A stretch of DNA of 64,000 bases from Terramyces sp. JEL0728 (taxonomy: Eukaryota; Chytridiomycota; Chytridiomycetes; Rhizophydiales; Terramycetaceae), in the NCBI GenBank assembly GCA_027603945.1, contig JADIIU010000003.1, forward strand, positions 124,001-188,000. Reading direction: 5' to 3'. The position numbers and the translations under genes are program-made. The notes below the pieces were generated by a model that ran no database searches, was not told where the DNA came from, and saw only the letters and a list, made by a program, of their open reading frames with translations. Below, piece by piece: positions 11,736 through 21,665 of this stretch. The first letter of the stretch is position 1; each line of letters opens with the position of its first letter.

Positions 11736-13007
11736 ATGAATCAATACGAACCACTGGAGCCGATCGGCAGCGGATCATTTGGGATTATTAGAAAAATTAA
11801 AAGAATGTCGGACGGAAAGGTGATGGCTAACTAATGCTAGCTATTAGCGAGGTATTCTGCTTTCTAACAACAAAGAAAGGAAATCGATTACAAAAAGATG
11901 ACTGAAAAAGAAAAGATACAGCTAGTGGCGGAAGTGAATATACTGCGAAATTTAAGGCATCCAAATATTGTGCGCTATTATGAGAGATTTGTTGATCGAT
12001 CAAATTCCCAAATTTACATAATAATGGGTTGGAACATTGCTAACAAAGAATACTGTGAAGGAGGGGATTTAGCAGGGATTATCAAGCGCTGCAGAAAAGA
12101 AAAACAGTTCATTCCCGAGGATGTTATTTGGAATTTGTTTGCTCAATTGGCCCTTGCGTTGAATGAATGCCACAAGTCAAAATCGCATTCAGCAATACTG
12201 CATAGGAATGTTTCAATTAATTTAGGGATATCAAACCTGAAAATGTGTTTTTGGACAAGTTTCTAAATGTCAAGCTTGGAGATTTTGGTCTTTCCAGACA
12301 GATTAGTCCTGGGGAAGAATTTGCAAAGACTTATGTTGGTACGATGGTGCGTAATTTAGGGACTCCATACTACATGTCACCGGAATTGGTGGATGAATTG
12401 CCTTATAATGCGAAATCGGATGTGTGGGCACTTGGTTGTCTTATATATGAATTGTGCGCATTAGAGTAATCTGTATTCAATGTAGACCTCCATTCCAAGC
12501 TTCATCCCATCAATCACTGATACTGAAAATTAAATCTGGAAAAATTCCAGAGCTACCGAATCATGTAATAATTGTCTTATGCTAGTATTCTCCAGAGCTG
12601 TCTCACCTAATCAGAAAGATGTTTACACAAAACTTTGAGTTGCGTCCAGATGCTTCCGACATTATACTTTATCCAAGGATCAAAATATCAATCAAAGATC
12701 AGGAGCTCAATAATTTGTAATTCTCTCTCATAATAGAAAGGAAAAACTAAAGTACAGGGAACAGGAGCTGAAAACCAAGGAAAGCGAACTGGCAAAAAAG
12801 GAGCAGTGGTTACTTGCAATGGAAGATAAACTTCAGAACCAGTACCAGCAGATATCTCTAAAGGAAAAAGAACTTGAGTATAAATTGCAGGATCGGAAGT
12901 TGGACGATATGTACCAAGATTTGTCAAAATTGAAACCACCTTTTCGTGTACCATTACCTGTAACCGTTGGCGATCAAAAAGAATCCCAGGTACAGAGATA
13001 TTTTTGA
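11736..13007 (+). CDS. NIMA-related protein kinase (NEK2-like)
   Basis: The kinase domain starts EPLEPIGSGSFGIIRKIKR and, after two tiny introns, gives the VAIK-region lysine in ARKEIDYKKM. It continues with MEYCEGGDLAGII, an HRDIKPENVFLD catalytic loop, GDFGLSR and GTPYYMSPE, all typical of NEKs that control mitosis or cilia. A coiled coil rich in Lys/Glu follows near residues 275-335. Eight introns of 20-24 nt give 367 aa. The HRD loop is only intact if a 20-base segment at 12206-12225 beginning GA rather than GT is removed, which is abnormal. The divergent partner CFAP70 suggests, but does not prove, a flagellar role. Confidence 0.88.
12206..12225 (+). other. Non-canonical GA-AG 20-nt intron in the NEK kinase
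   Basis: The segment gaatgtttcaattaatttag must be removed to rebuild the HRDIKPEN catalytic loop (CAT AG + G GAT ATC AAA). It has the normal length and the normal TTAAT...TTTAG end, but its second base is A, not T. The GT a few bases further in would shift the frame and hit a stop. A single-base change from GTATGT, a read error or true GA-AG splicing are all possible. Confidence 0.6.
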
Positions 13008-13034
13008 ATATGAATTTGTAATAGATTAGTTTTA

Positions 13035-14556
13035 TTAGCAGTTTTGAAGCTTCAGATTTTGCAGTAATGTCTCAGATGTCAAGTTATTCAGTTCATCGAT
13101 TAGGGCGGCTTTGAAGGTATTTGGCCCTTTAACGTCCAATCTTTTAGCAGCAATTTCGGCTGCGACTCCCATTGATGCCAGTCCAGCAATGGCGGCAACA
13201 AGCAAGTCATCATTTGAAACTTTGGTTAGTAATATACATACCTGCAGCATAACAAGCGATTGCAGTAGTGGCCATGCATCCAGACCCAGTAATTTTGCTC
13301 AAATATTCGTGTCCATTGTGAATTGAGAACGTGCGATGGCCATCAGATACATAGTCTACCACACCGGTCATTGCTATTACACTCTTTTCTAGTCTAGAAG
13401 TTGAAGCAACAATGCGGGCAGCATCGTTCATCTTTCCAACACTGTCAACCCCACGCATTTCTACTTCTCCGGTTCCAGCTAAACTTGAAATTTCACCAGC
13501 ATTTCCCTTTACGATGCCTATATCCAGTGAATCGGTAAGGAGCTTCATTGTAGATTGTCTGAGACTCGACGCACCAGCACCAACAGGGTCTAGCACTATT
13601 GGGGTACCTTTAGCATTTGCTTTCTTTCCAGCTCCGACCATTCCAGCAATAAATTCGTCATTCAAGGTACCGATGTTTAGCAGGAGTGATCCAACAAACT
13701 CTCCCAATTCATCGACTTCTTTGATATTTTGTGCCATGATTGGAGATCCGCCTAAAGCAAGAGTTGCATTTGCAGTATCATTCATGACAACAAAGTTGGT
13801 AATGTGGTGAACCAAAGGCGAAGTAGAACGCAACTTTTCAAAGGCTTGCGCGACTTTTAGTTTGATATCATCTGGGAAAACGCACTTTGGCAATTCGTTG
13901 ACATACCCTCTTGCGATTGCCTCTTTGAGAGATTTTACCTTTCCAGCAACTTTTTCAGCGCCAACAATGTCAGACACGATTGCCAGACCGTGCAACTTCC
14001 TTCCTTCAGCACCATGGGAGTGGCGAATTACTCTTTCTGCATTGGTAGAATTAATACCACCAATTGTAACCGCTTTGACGTTGGCAGGCAGAGATTCCAA
14101 AATTTCCAATACTCCTCTTGGTCCCAATGGTGTTTTTTTCAATTTTTTGGTGTTTGTCCCAAAACATGCACCAATTCCAATATAGTCAGCTCCGTTAGTG
14201 ATTGCTGCTTTGGCCTCTGCTACATTGCCAACCGTGACGCCAATAATTTTGTTTTGTCCCAATAGTTTTCTGGCGATTGGAAGCGGAATATCATCCTGAC
14301 CAATGTGGACACCATCGGCATCTATTGCGAGGGCTACATCAACACGGTCATTGATCAGTAAGGGGATATTTGCCTTTTTGGTAATTGCAAGCAAGCTCTT
14401 TGCCAATTCAATGAAAGGACCAGTTTCCAATTCCTTTTCCCTGAGTTGAACAATTGTAACTCCGGCATCTACAGCTTGTTGAACTGTTTCTACCAGATTT
14501 CTTGATGGGTGAACTAATGAGCTGTCAGTAACTAGGTAGCAGGAGTAATCAATCAT
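13035..14556 (-). CDS. THI6: Bifunctional thiamine-phosphate synthase / hydroxyethylthiazole kinase
   Basis: The fungal THI6 fusion makes the thiazole phosphate and joins it to HMP-pyrophosphate to form thiamine phosphate. The N-terminal half is ThiE-like: YLVTD, VQLREKE, LLINDRVDVALAIDADGVHIGQDD, then IGGI. From about residue 240 the ThiM-like kinase half begins (HHITNFVVMNDTANATLALGGSPIM), with LDPVGAGAS and the catalytic ITGSGCMA. One 22-nt intron near 13240 leads to the last exon, ending at 13035; the total is 499 aa, normal for THI6. The ATG at 14554-14556 fits the ThiE start. An open frame continues upstream but runs over the divergent THI20. The neighbour supplies the other substrate. 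Confidence 0.95.
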
Positions 14557-14584
14557 TTTTTTTGAAAAAGCAAAGATCCAGAAC
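14557..14584. promoter_or_regulatory. 28-bp divergent spacer between THI6 and THI20
   Basis: The start codons of two thiamine genes face away from each other across 28 bases (14556 on the minus strand, 14585 on the plus strand). The two enzymes act in the same pathway, so a shared control site would be logical, but none can be pointed out. No thiamine (TPP) riboswitch-like element is visible in such a short spacer or in the first introns. Confidence 0.5.
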
Positions 14585-16253
14585 ATGGTTCCAAAAGTAT
14601 TAACGGTGGCAGGTTCAGATTCTGGAGGGTAAGTATCCATTAACCGTAGCGGTGCCGGTATCCAAGCGGACTTGAAAACATTCACTGCATTGTCGGTATA
14701 TTCCTCCTCTGTCATCACTTGCGTTACATCCCAAAATACGCAGACAGTTGATGCAATTCAAGTCATGCCCGCCGAGTTCGTTGAAGCACAATTAAGAGGT
14801 AATCTTTTCTAATAACCAGCGGTTTTGACTGATATAGGGGCAGGTATCCTGAGTTTAACAAAGATGTAATTAAGTTTGGAATGCTCTTTTCTTCGGAGAT
14901 TATAGATACGGTAGTCAATTATTTGGTTCACTTTTACGGAGACAATATGCCTAGAATTGTATTGGATCCGGTGATGGTTGCGACTTCAGGGGCAATGCTT
15001 CTCAATCCAGAAGCTGTCCATGATATGAAAACTAAAGTATTACCAATCACATATCTTGTTACTCCAAACGTCCCAGAAGCTATTATACTTGCTGATGAGG
15101 ATGACTCAATGAAGGATTTGAATGATTTAAAGAGGATTGCAAGGAAGATTGCAGACTATGGATCTCAAATTGTTTTATTGAAAGGAGGTCATGTACCATT
15201 TGATATCAATGGAAACACAATTTCAATTGAAGCCACTTTGGATCCGCTAAATCAAGATGAATCCTACTATTTAATCGATCTAGTATATTCAAAAGTGGAT
15301 GACGAATTTTTCGAATTGAAAAACAAGTTTGTGAAAACCAAAAATAATCATGGCACTGGATGCACAGTTAGTGCTGCTATCGCGGCAAATTTGGCAAAAG
15401 GGCTTTCGCCTCGCGAGGCAATCGTTCAAGCAGTTGAATTTGTTCAAATAGCTATTCAAACTTCTTTTGATATTGGGTTTGGAAATGGGCCGCTTAACCA
15501 CTTCCATTCTACTTCACATGTAGCTGTTCCTCCGTAATCATCTCTTACCTTAGTTCTACAAATGACAATCCATACCCATTTTCATCGATAATTCGATTGA
15601 GATTTGCAAGCTTGTGGTATGAATACACACACCACCCGTTTGTGCAAGGGTTGCAAGATGGAACTCTTCCTCCTGAGTGTTTTGCGCATTATCTCAAACA
15701 GGATTATCTCTTCTTGCTTCATTTTGCCCGTGCAAACAGTTTGGGGGCTTACAAGTGCACAACTTTTGAAGAAATGGCGGCATTTAATGCAACGGCAATG
15801 AACATAGTCCAGGAAAGTAAATTACACGAAGAATACTGTTTAGAATGGGGGATTTCGCTGGAAGAGCTAAAGAGCACTGAAGAATGCACGGAAACGATAG
15901 CTTACACTAGATACGTTATCGACAAAGGAAACTGTGGGACACTGCTTGAATTAAGAACAGCAATGGCACCATGCGTGATGGGCTATGGCGATATCGGACT
16001 AAGATTGTACAACGATCCAGCAACAGTTCGGGAGGGAAACCCATATTGGAAATGGATCTGTATGTATGCTGATGAAAACTATCAACGGGCGGTAGAATCG
16101 TTCCAAGGTAGTGTTTGATTTAATACAGATGCGCTGGAACGTGATGCTGCCAATTTGAAACTAGATGCTGAAAGCTTAGAAACTGTATTGAATACCGCCA
16201 AGAAAGCAATTTTATTGGAAATTTCATTCTGGGAAATGGGGTTGAAACCTTAA
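14585..16253 (+). CDS. THI20: HMP/HMP-phosphate kinase fused to TenA thiaminase II
   Basis: The N-terminal half is a ThiD kinase ([39 protein letters not shown]), which phosphorylates HMP to HMP-PP for thiamine synthesis. A short linker follows, then a TenA/thiaminase II domain that salvages damaged thiamine. It has the catalytic Cys in RTAMAPCVMGYGDI and the C-terminal FWEMGLKP. Five introns of 20-21 nt give 521 aa, close to yeast Thi20. The 20-nt intron gtaatcatctcttaccttag joins the two domains, showing that this is one fused gene. It pairs head to head with THI6. Confidence 0.94.
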
Positions 16254-16272
16254 TAAATGGACATTTTTCATT

Positions 16273-17404
16273 TTACGGCAGAGTGATCCCTTCAAATTCC
16301 GGGTGTGGATCTCGGGACATTAGTGCTTCAAAGGCAATCTCGAGTGGTTTGTCTTGATAAAGCACGGCATACACCTCATCTGTAATTGGCGATTCAACAT
16401 CGAGCCTGCGCGCAAGTTCATAAGCAGCTTTTGTAGTGGGAACACCTTCAGCTACCGAACCTAACGACGAAATGATATCCTTCAACTTTTCGCCTTTTCC
16501 AATGCGATATCCCACAGTAAAGTTTCTTGACTTTTCAGAAGTGCAAGTCAAAAACAAGTCACCTACACCGCTTAGACCTGCAAAAGTCAATGGATTGGCA
16601 CCCATTGCAATGCCAAATCTAGTGATTTCTGCTAATCCTCTGGTTATTAACGCAGCTCTGGCATTCATCTGATATCCGGCGCCAGTGCATGCACCAGAAG
16701 CAATTGCGATAACGTTTTTTAAAGCCCCTGCAATTTCTAACCCAACCGTATCTTCAATGTCGTACACCCTGAATATTGGGGAATGGAACAGCCTTTGCGT
16801 ACGATGAGCGCGCTTGGTGGATCTGGAGGCAACTATCATTAGCTTGATTTACCAGTGACGCATGTAGGCTGTCTACGTACCACCTCTGCAGCAAATGACG
16901 GCCCTGACAAGAAGACTGCTCTTGGCCCCATTTGTGGACCAAGAACCTCATGAACTATGTCGTGCGGCAATTGACCCGAAGAAATTTCAATTCCTTTGTT
17001 GACAAAAATCAATAAATGTTCGATGACCAGGAATGGCTTAATGCGTCCCAGAATTTCTCTCATGTGCTGCGTTGGGATCGATAATATGACGACATTTACT
17101 TTTTGGAATGATTCCTTGGAGAGCGAATAAATCCCCTTCAAGTTCTTGGATAGCTTGACGTCGGAGAGATAACGTGAATTGGTATTGTGTTGGTTGATTG
17201 AATCCATTATTTTAGTATCTCTTGCCCAAATTGATACATTATTCTCCAAAGCTACATGTTAAGCACAGTTGTACTTGCCAAATGATCCGCCAAGCAGGTT
17301 CCAAAGTTACCTGCCCCGATTACAAGGACATCAGTGTCAACTCCAGTTGAGCCGTCGTTGGTATCTTCTTGGGAAGACAGCAAAGTTGACTTTATGTTTC
17401 CCAT
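16273..17404 (-). CDS. gpsA: NAD(P)-dependent glycerol-3-phosphate dehydrogenase, bacterial GpsA type
   Basis: The enzyme reduces dihydroxyacetone phosphate to glycerol-3-phosphate for lipids or osmolytes. The first exon holds the Rossmann motif VLVIGAGNFGTCLADHLA. Later come SGPSFAAEV, VGLEIAGALKNVIAIASG, RAALITRGLAEITR and GLSGVGDLFLTCTS, which mark the bacterial/plastid GpsA family rather than the usual fungal GPD1 type (from family knowledge). Two introns of 23 and 20 nt give 362 aa. About 25 extra N-terminal residues precede the Rossmann fold and show no clear targeting signal. The small introns match the neighbours, so any transfer is old. Confidence 0.9.
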
Positions 17405-17454
17405 TGTGATTAGAGAAAATTCCTCCACCTGTGCAATAAATTGTACACAATAGT

Positions 17455-18991
17455 TTATTTATAAATGGAACTAGACTTGAAATACTTGCGAGGAGCATCC
17501 GCTCTAGCAAATGACCTCTTGTAATCTGTTATTACATCGTGATGGTTTGGCAAATGGAACGCCTTTGTCGTTCCCCCTTCAAACCTCGAAATCTTTGCCT
17601 TTCTAGAATCCAATTCATGAGAATCCGCAAACACGTTAAAGCTGGATTAGTAAATTGCTACTCTTTCGTTCCAGGAGCCGCTGGGAGAGGCGGTGCATGG
17701 AAATAATCTGCTTTGAGAGCTTCAGTTGCAGTTAATCGATCTTCTGGTTTTAATCTTAATAAATCATCCAACAGATTATAAGTAGATGTTTGGAAACTAT
17801 TATAAACGACAAAATTACTGATGGGCTGGGAATTTTTCTGGCAACGTCTTCTTACGATAGTTTGACTCATCAAAATCCTTAAGAACGCCTTCCGTAAATA
17901 TTGGCAGTTTAAGATAGCTCTTTCCGGGCCAATTCTGGTCGTTCGGTGTCCCAAGTAAGCTCCATATCATATCCAATTGATCCAAGTCCGACTTTCCAGG
18001 CAAAATTGCCCTCAAGTTACAAAACTGTTACCTCCGCTTTAGTATTTCCCCAAAAACACACCCAACTCCCCACATATCAACAGCAGCATCATAACAGGTT
18101 GCACCCATCAGTAATTCTGGAGGCCTGAACCATCTTGTGATTACCATATTGGTATACTGTCCTTGATCTTTTGAATACGGCCGGGCTAGTCCAAAATCTG
18201 CAATTTTCAACACACCGCGGTTATCCACCAGAATGTTTGCACATTTCATATCTCTGTGTAAAATTAAATTTTTATGTAGATGCTCCACTCCTCTCAATAG
18301 TTGTTGCATATAACTTTTCACTTGTGCTGGAGCGAGTCTAATCAAAGGATTCTGTAATATTCCATCCAAATCATGTTCCATGTATGGAAATACCATAAAA
18401 GTTGCCCCTCGAACATTTGTCTCTCTATTTCCAGGTTTGACGGCCATTTCCTCCAGTTTAATAATGTTTGGGTGATTTAATCGCTTCAATATCCTGATTT
18501 CACGCAGAGCAGTTATAGGCATCTACAATAAAACGGAAATTACTCCTTCGCGCTCATTATGAACTATTACTCTCTTTAACGCAACACTAGCATTAACCAA
18601 ACAGTAACCGTTTGCCTGTAACTTTGTGAGCCCCCAATGACACCTATTGTTAATGGAAAAGTACTTCTCCAAATGTGCCTTCTCCAATTTTCTTTTGAAT
18701 TTGGTAATTTCCAATTGTTGAACATCCAGAATAAACTCTTCTTGGAGAATAAGGCGGCGAAGCTGGCACAGAAGCATGTGTAGTCATTTGCGAATTAGAA
18801 AAATCTTCAATTTCCAAATTCGCTTGCTCTTCATTGTAACCTTGATGTGGAGCTCTTGGAGCCAAGGGTAATTCTTCCTGTTCCGAATCTGAATCCGAAT
18901 TTTCGTCATCCCTCTTCCTCTTTCCATCCCTGCGCTCATTTATTTCATTCTCTTTTTCGATTTCCTGGTGCTTCATTTTATTTTCTGACAT
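17455..18991 (-). CDS. CDK9: Cyclin-dependent kinase of the CDK9/BUR1 type
   Basis: The catalytic domain carries the PITALRE helix that gave CDK9 its first name, then HRDMKCANILVD, DFGLARP and a PPELLMG activation segment. CDK9/BUR1 phosphorylates the RNA polymerase II tail and elongation factors in the nucleus. A basic-acidic, disordered N-terminus of about 90 residues with likely nuclear signals (KRKRDD) precedes the kinase. Six introns of 20-22 nt give 469 aa, ending in a tail with the SHE..RRK-like region seen in BUR1 kinases (SHELDSRKAKISR). The ATG at 18991 is the first that gives a sensible N-terminus. ATG3 lies just upstream on the same strand. Confidence 0.9.
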
Positions 18992-19022
18992 TGATTTAGG
19001 AAAAGAAAATTCAAACAAGGAT

Positions 19023-19940
19023 TTATTCCAAAGAAGCAGTAAAATCATATTCAATAGTAGGCAGCATGGCAGACATGAATTTCAAAAACAAGAGTAAATA
19101 TTGATCAACTCGAATGTCATTTTCGTAGTGATCTAAGAGGATCTTCATAACATTTGCGTGCTTGCAAGGATGAATTGAAGCACAAGTCAAGCTATGATGG
19201 GGATGCTGTTCCTAGGATTAGAGAAACCTACTATGGTACATGTCTTTTTCGCGTGGTCCTGGGATATATCTTCAAATATTTGAGTTCCCGATAGTGGTCG
19301 TTGCTGTTCATCATATCCATATAGCCACATTCTTGGCGTTTGGTAATATTTATCATAAGTAATAGACAGGTCGTAAGTTCTGTGTAAAATACAACGTACC
19401 TGGTGTGGATGATGTTTTCGTTTTGTTTTTGAGCAAAATCGACAGGCTCTTCAACTGTTCCACTAGATTAAAAGTAATTTACAATCCTTCGAGGTCGTCA
19501 TCCAGATCTGGAATATCATCAAGATCAGGAATATCCGATGAGATATTCGTGTCCTTTAGCTTGGAGGAAATATCGGATTCATCCAAATCTGCAATTTCCT
19601 GTTTGTGATAATTATTGTGAGTTATTGTGAATCCATCATCTCCAACTTCTTCCTGATCTTCTTCGTTGTATTCCATCTGTTCAACTCGAGTTAAACAAGG
19701 GACACTCTTTGTCATTAGATATTGCTTGTCTGCAGGAAGATAGTCTCTCTTTTTATCTGGATCTCCAGCTCCCCATTGCCAGGTAGGGCATTTATAAACT
19801 AGATAATCGCCAGCGGCAACAAACTCTTCTGGGGTTAGTACACCAGTTTCTCTGAATTTGGAATTTTTAAGGATTGGATTTAAATATTCTCTTGCTGCAT
19901 GGAATATTGAATGAACTTGGGAGTACGTTGTTCTTTCCAT
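19023..19940 (-). CDS. ATG3: Autophagy E2-like enzyme ATG3
   Basis: ATG3 attaches ATG8 to phosphatidylethanolamine during autophagosome formation. The protein begins with an amphipathic helix region ([35 protein letters not shown]) and has the YKCPTWQW block, a long acidic flexible region and the core with [14 protein letters not shown]. It ends with the catalytic HPCKHA after TIEQHPH. Three 20-nt introns (for example gtaggtttctctaatcctag) yield 285 aa, slightly short for the family, and the C-terminus carries the usual FLKFM.....PTIEYDFT. All key parts are present, so lipidation should work. Confidence 0.95.
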
Positions 19941-20346
19941 TTTGTAACTTGGGATTGGGATGGCGGGAGAAAGAATTTCTGGAACAAACGATGGCCCTAA
20001 TAGACTCGACAGTCTATTTCCCTAAATAAATCAGGCAGCCACTGTGAACACGGTGTGGTTGTAGAGCAGATCGCATTTTTAATCGTCCCGCCAGCCAACA
20101 TTGTTTGTTTCCTTCAGTCCAAATATCTGCCGGATAGCTTAGTGCGCAGTCGTTGGATAACAATAAATCCAACTCTGGATAACAATAAATCCAAACTCTG
20201 GATAACAATAAATCCAAACTCTGGATAACAATAAATCCAACTCTGGATAACCACATACAGATATTATAAGCCACTCTCTGTTTTTTTCTTGGATGAATTC
20301 TTTTTCCCTTCTTTCCAAAAGGTTCCTTTCAAAACAGACAAAGCAA
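19941..20346. other. 406-bp divergent intergenic region between ATG3 and OLA1
   Basis: Apart from the four-copy minisatellite at 20154-20252 I see no open frame with homology here. It must contain both promoters. It is one of the longest gene-free stretches in the window. Confidence 0.5.
20154..20252. repeat. 22/23-nt minisatellite (tggataacaataaatccaa + CTC)
   Basis: Four full copies of a 22- or 23-base unit (20154-20175, 20176-20198, 20199-20221, 20222-20243) and a 9-base partial copy stand in the ATG3-OLA1 spacer. Copies differ only by one A. Each unit contains the inverted pair TGGAT...ATCCA, so single strands could fold back. Confidence 0.9.
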
Positions 20347-21652
20347 ATGCCGCCAAAGAAAGCCCAAGTAGTTGAAAAGCCGTTATTAGGCCGGCCAGGC
20401 AATAACCTGAAGATGGGAATTGTTGGATTACCAAATGTGGGGAAATCTTCGTTTTTCAATTCCATTACAAATAGCTCCATGCCATCAGAAGTACCCGTTA
20501 ATTAACTTAGAACTTTCCTTTCTGTACTATAGACCCTGCTGAATCAAGAGTAGCGGTGCCAGATATTAGATTTGACTGGTTGGTGGATTTTCACAAACCA
20601 AAAAGTATCATTCCTGCCTATCTGACTGTCATCGATATTGCTGGTTTGGTTAAGGGAGCTGCTGAAGGCCAGGGGCTTGGCAATGCCTTCTTGTCCCACA
20701 TTAAAGCTGTGGATGGTATCTTCCACCTTACTCGTGCTTTCGACGATGCAGACATTGTTCACGTAGAAGGTACTGAAAAACTAATAGTCAGGTGAAATTG
20801 ACCCAGTCCGTGATTTACAAATCATTCATGAAGAATTGCGTTTGAAGGATGCAGAATTCATGAATAAATTAGTGGAAGCCAACAAAAAGGATGTTTTGAG
20901 ATTGGGCAAAGGAGGAAATGCCCAAGACAAGGAAAAGAAGGAGGCCTTTGAAGTCATGCTCAAAGTTCAAAAATGGATTTGCGAAGACAAAAAAGATCTC
21001 AGAGAAGGAACATGGACTACAAAGGAAGTTGAGCTCATCAACACTTGGTTCTTGATCACTGCTAAGCCAGTCGTTTATCTTGTGAACTTGAGTGAAAAAG
21101 ACTATGCCAGAAAAAAGAACAAATGGCTACCTAAAATCAAGGCATGGATTGACGAACACCATCCTGGAGACGTCATGATTCCATTCTCTGGAATTGTGGA
21201 AAGTAGATTGTCCGAAATGGAGACTCCAGAAGAAAAAGAAGAATACTTGAAGGGACTCAAAGCAAAATACGAATCCCCAGCCCCAATTAACTCAGTATTG
21301 CCAAAAATTGTAGTTTCCGGATATCAAGCATTATCTCTGCAATACTGTAAAACTGTTCTAACCTAGTCTTTACTGGTGGTGCAGATGAAGTGCGTGCGTG
21401 GACGATTAGAAAAGGATACAAAGCACCACAAGCTGCTGGAACTATTCACTCTGACTTTGAAAAGGCATTCATCATGGCTGAAGTAATGAACTTTGACGAT
21501 TTGAAAACACTTGGAAGTGAAGCTGCTGTGAAAGCTGGTGGGAAATACATGTCTAAAGGTTATGCATTCTGACTTTAGGAAAAGACTATGTTGTGCAAGA
21601 CGGCGATATCATTTACTTTAAAGCTGGCCAAGTTACCAAAGGTAGAAAATAA
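20347..21652 (+). CDS. OLA1: Obg-like ATPase 1 (YchF family)
   Basis: OLA1 is a cytosolic ATPase that binds ribosomes and tunes translation and stress responses. The G1 motif is [18 protein letters not shown] follows, then [18 protein letters not shown] and the ATP-specific [11 protein letters not shown] in place of a normal G4, and the TGS domain near the end ([30 protein letters not shown]). Four introns, gtacccgttaattaacttag, one of 22 nt, gtaaaactgttctaacctag and gttatgcattctgactttag, give 407 aa, close to the usual ~396. Every junction restores a strictly conserved stretch, which makes this gene the best proof of the intron size here. Confidence 0.97.
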
Positions 21653-21665
21653 ATGTGCAAATTTA

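Noticed and set aside
13412..13810. Plus-strand frame of 132 codons
   Set aside because: It lies antisense to the conserved kinase half of THI6 and has low-complexity composition.
20154..20252. Short tandem repeat as a CRISPR array
   Set aside because: The units are directly joined without variable spacers and the genome is eukaryotic.
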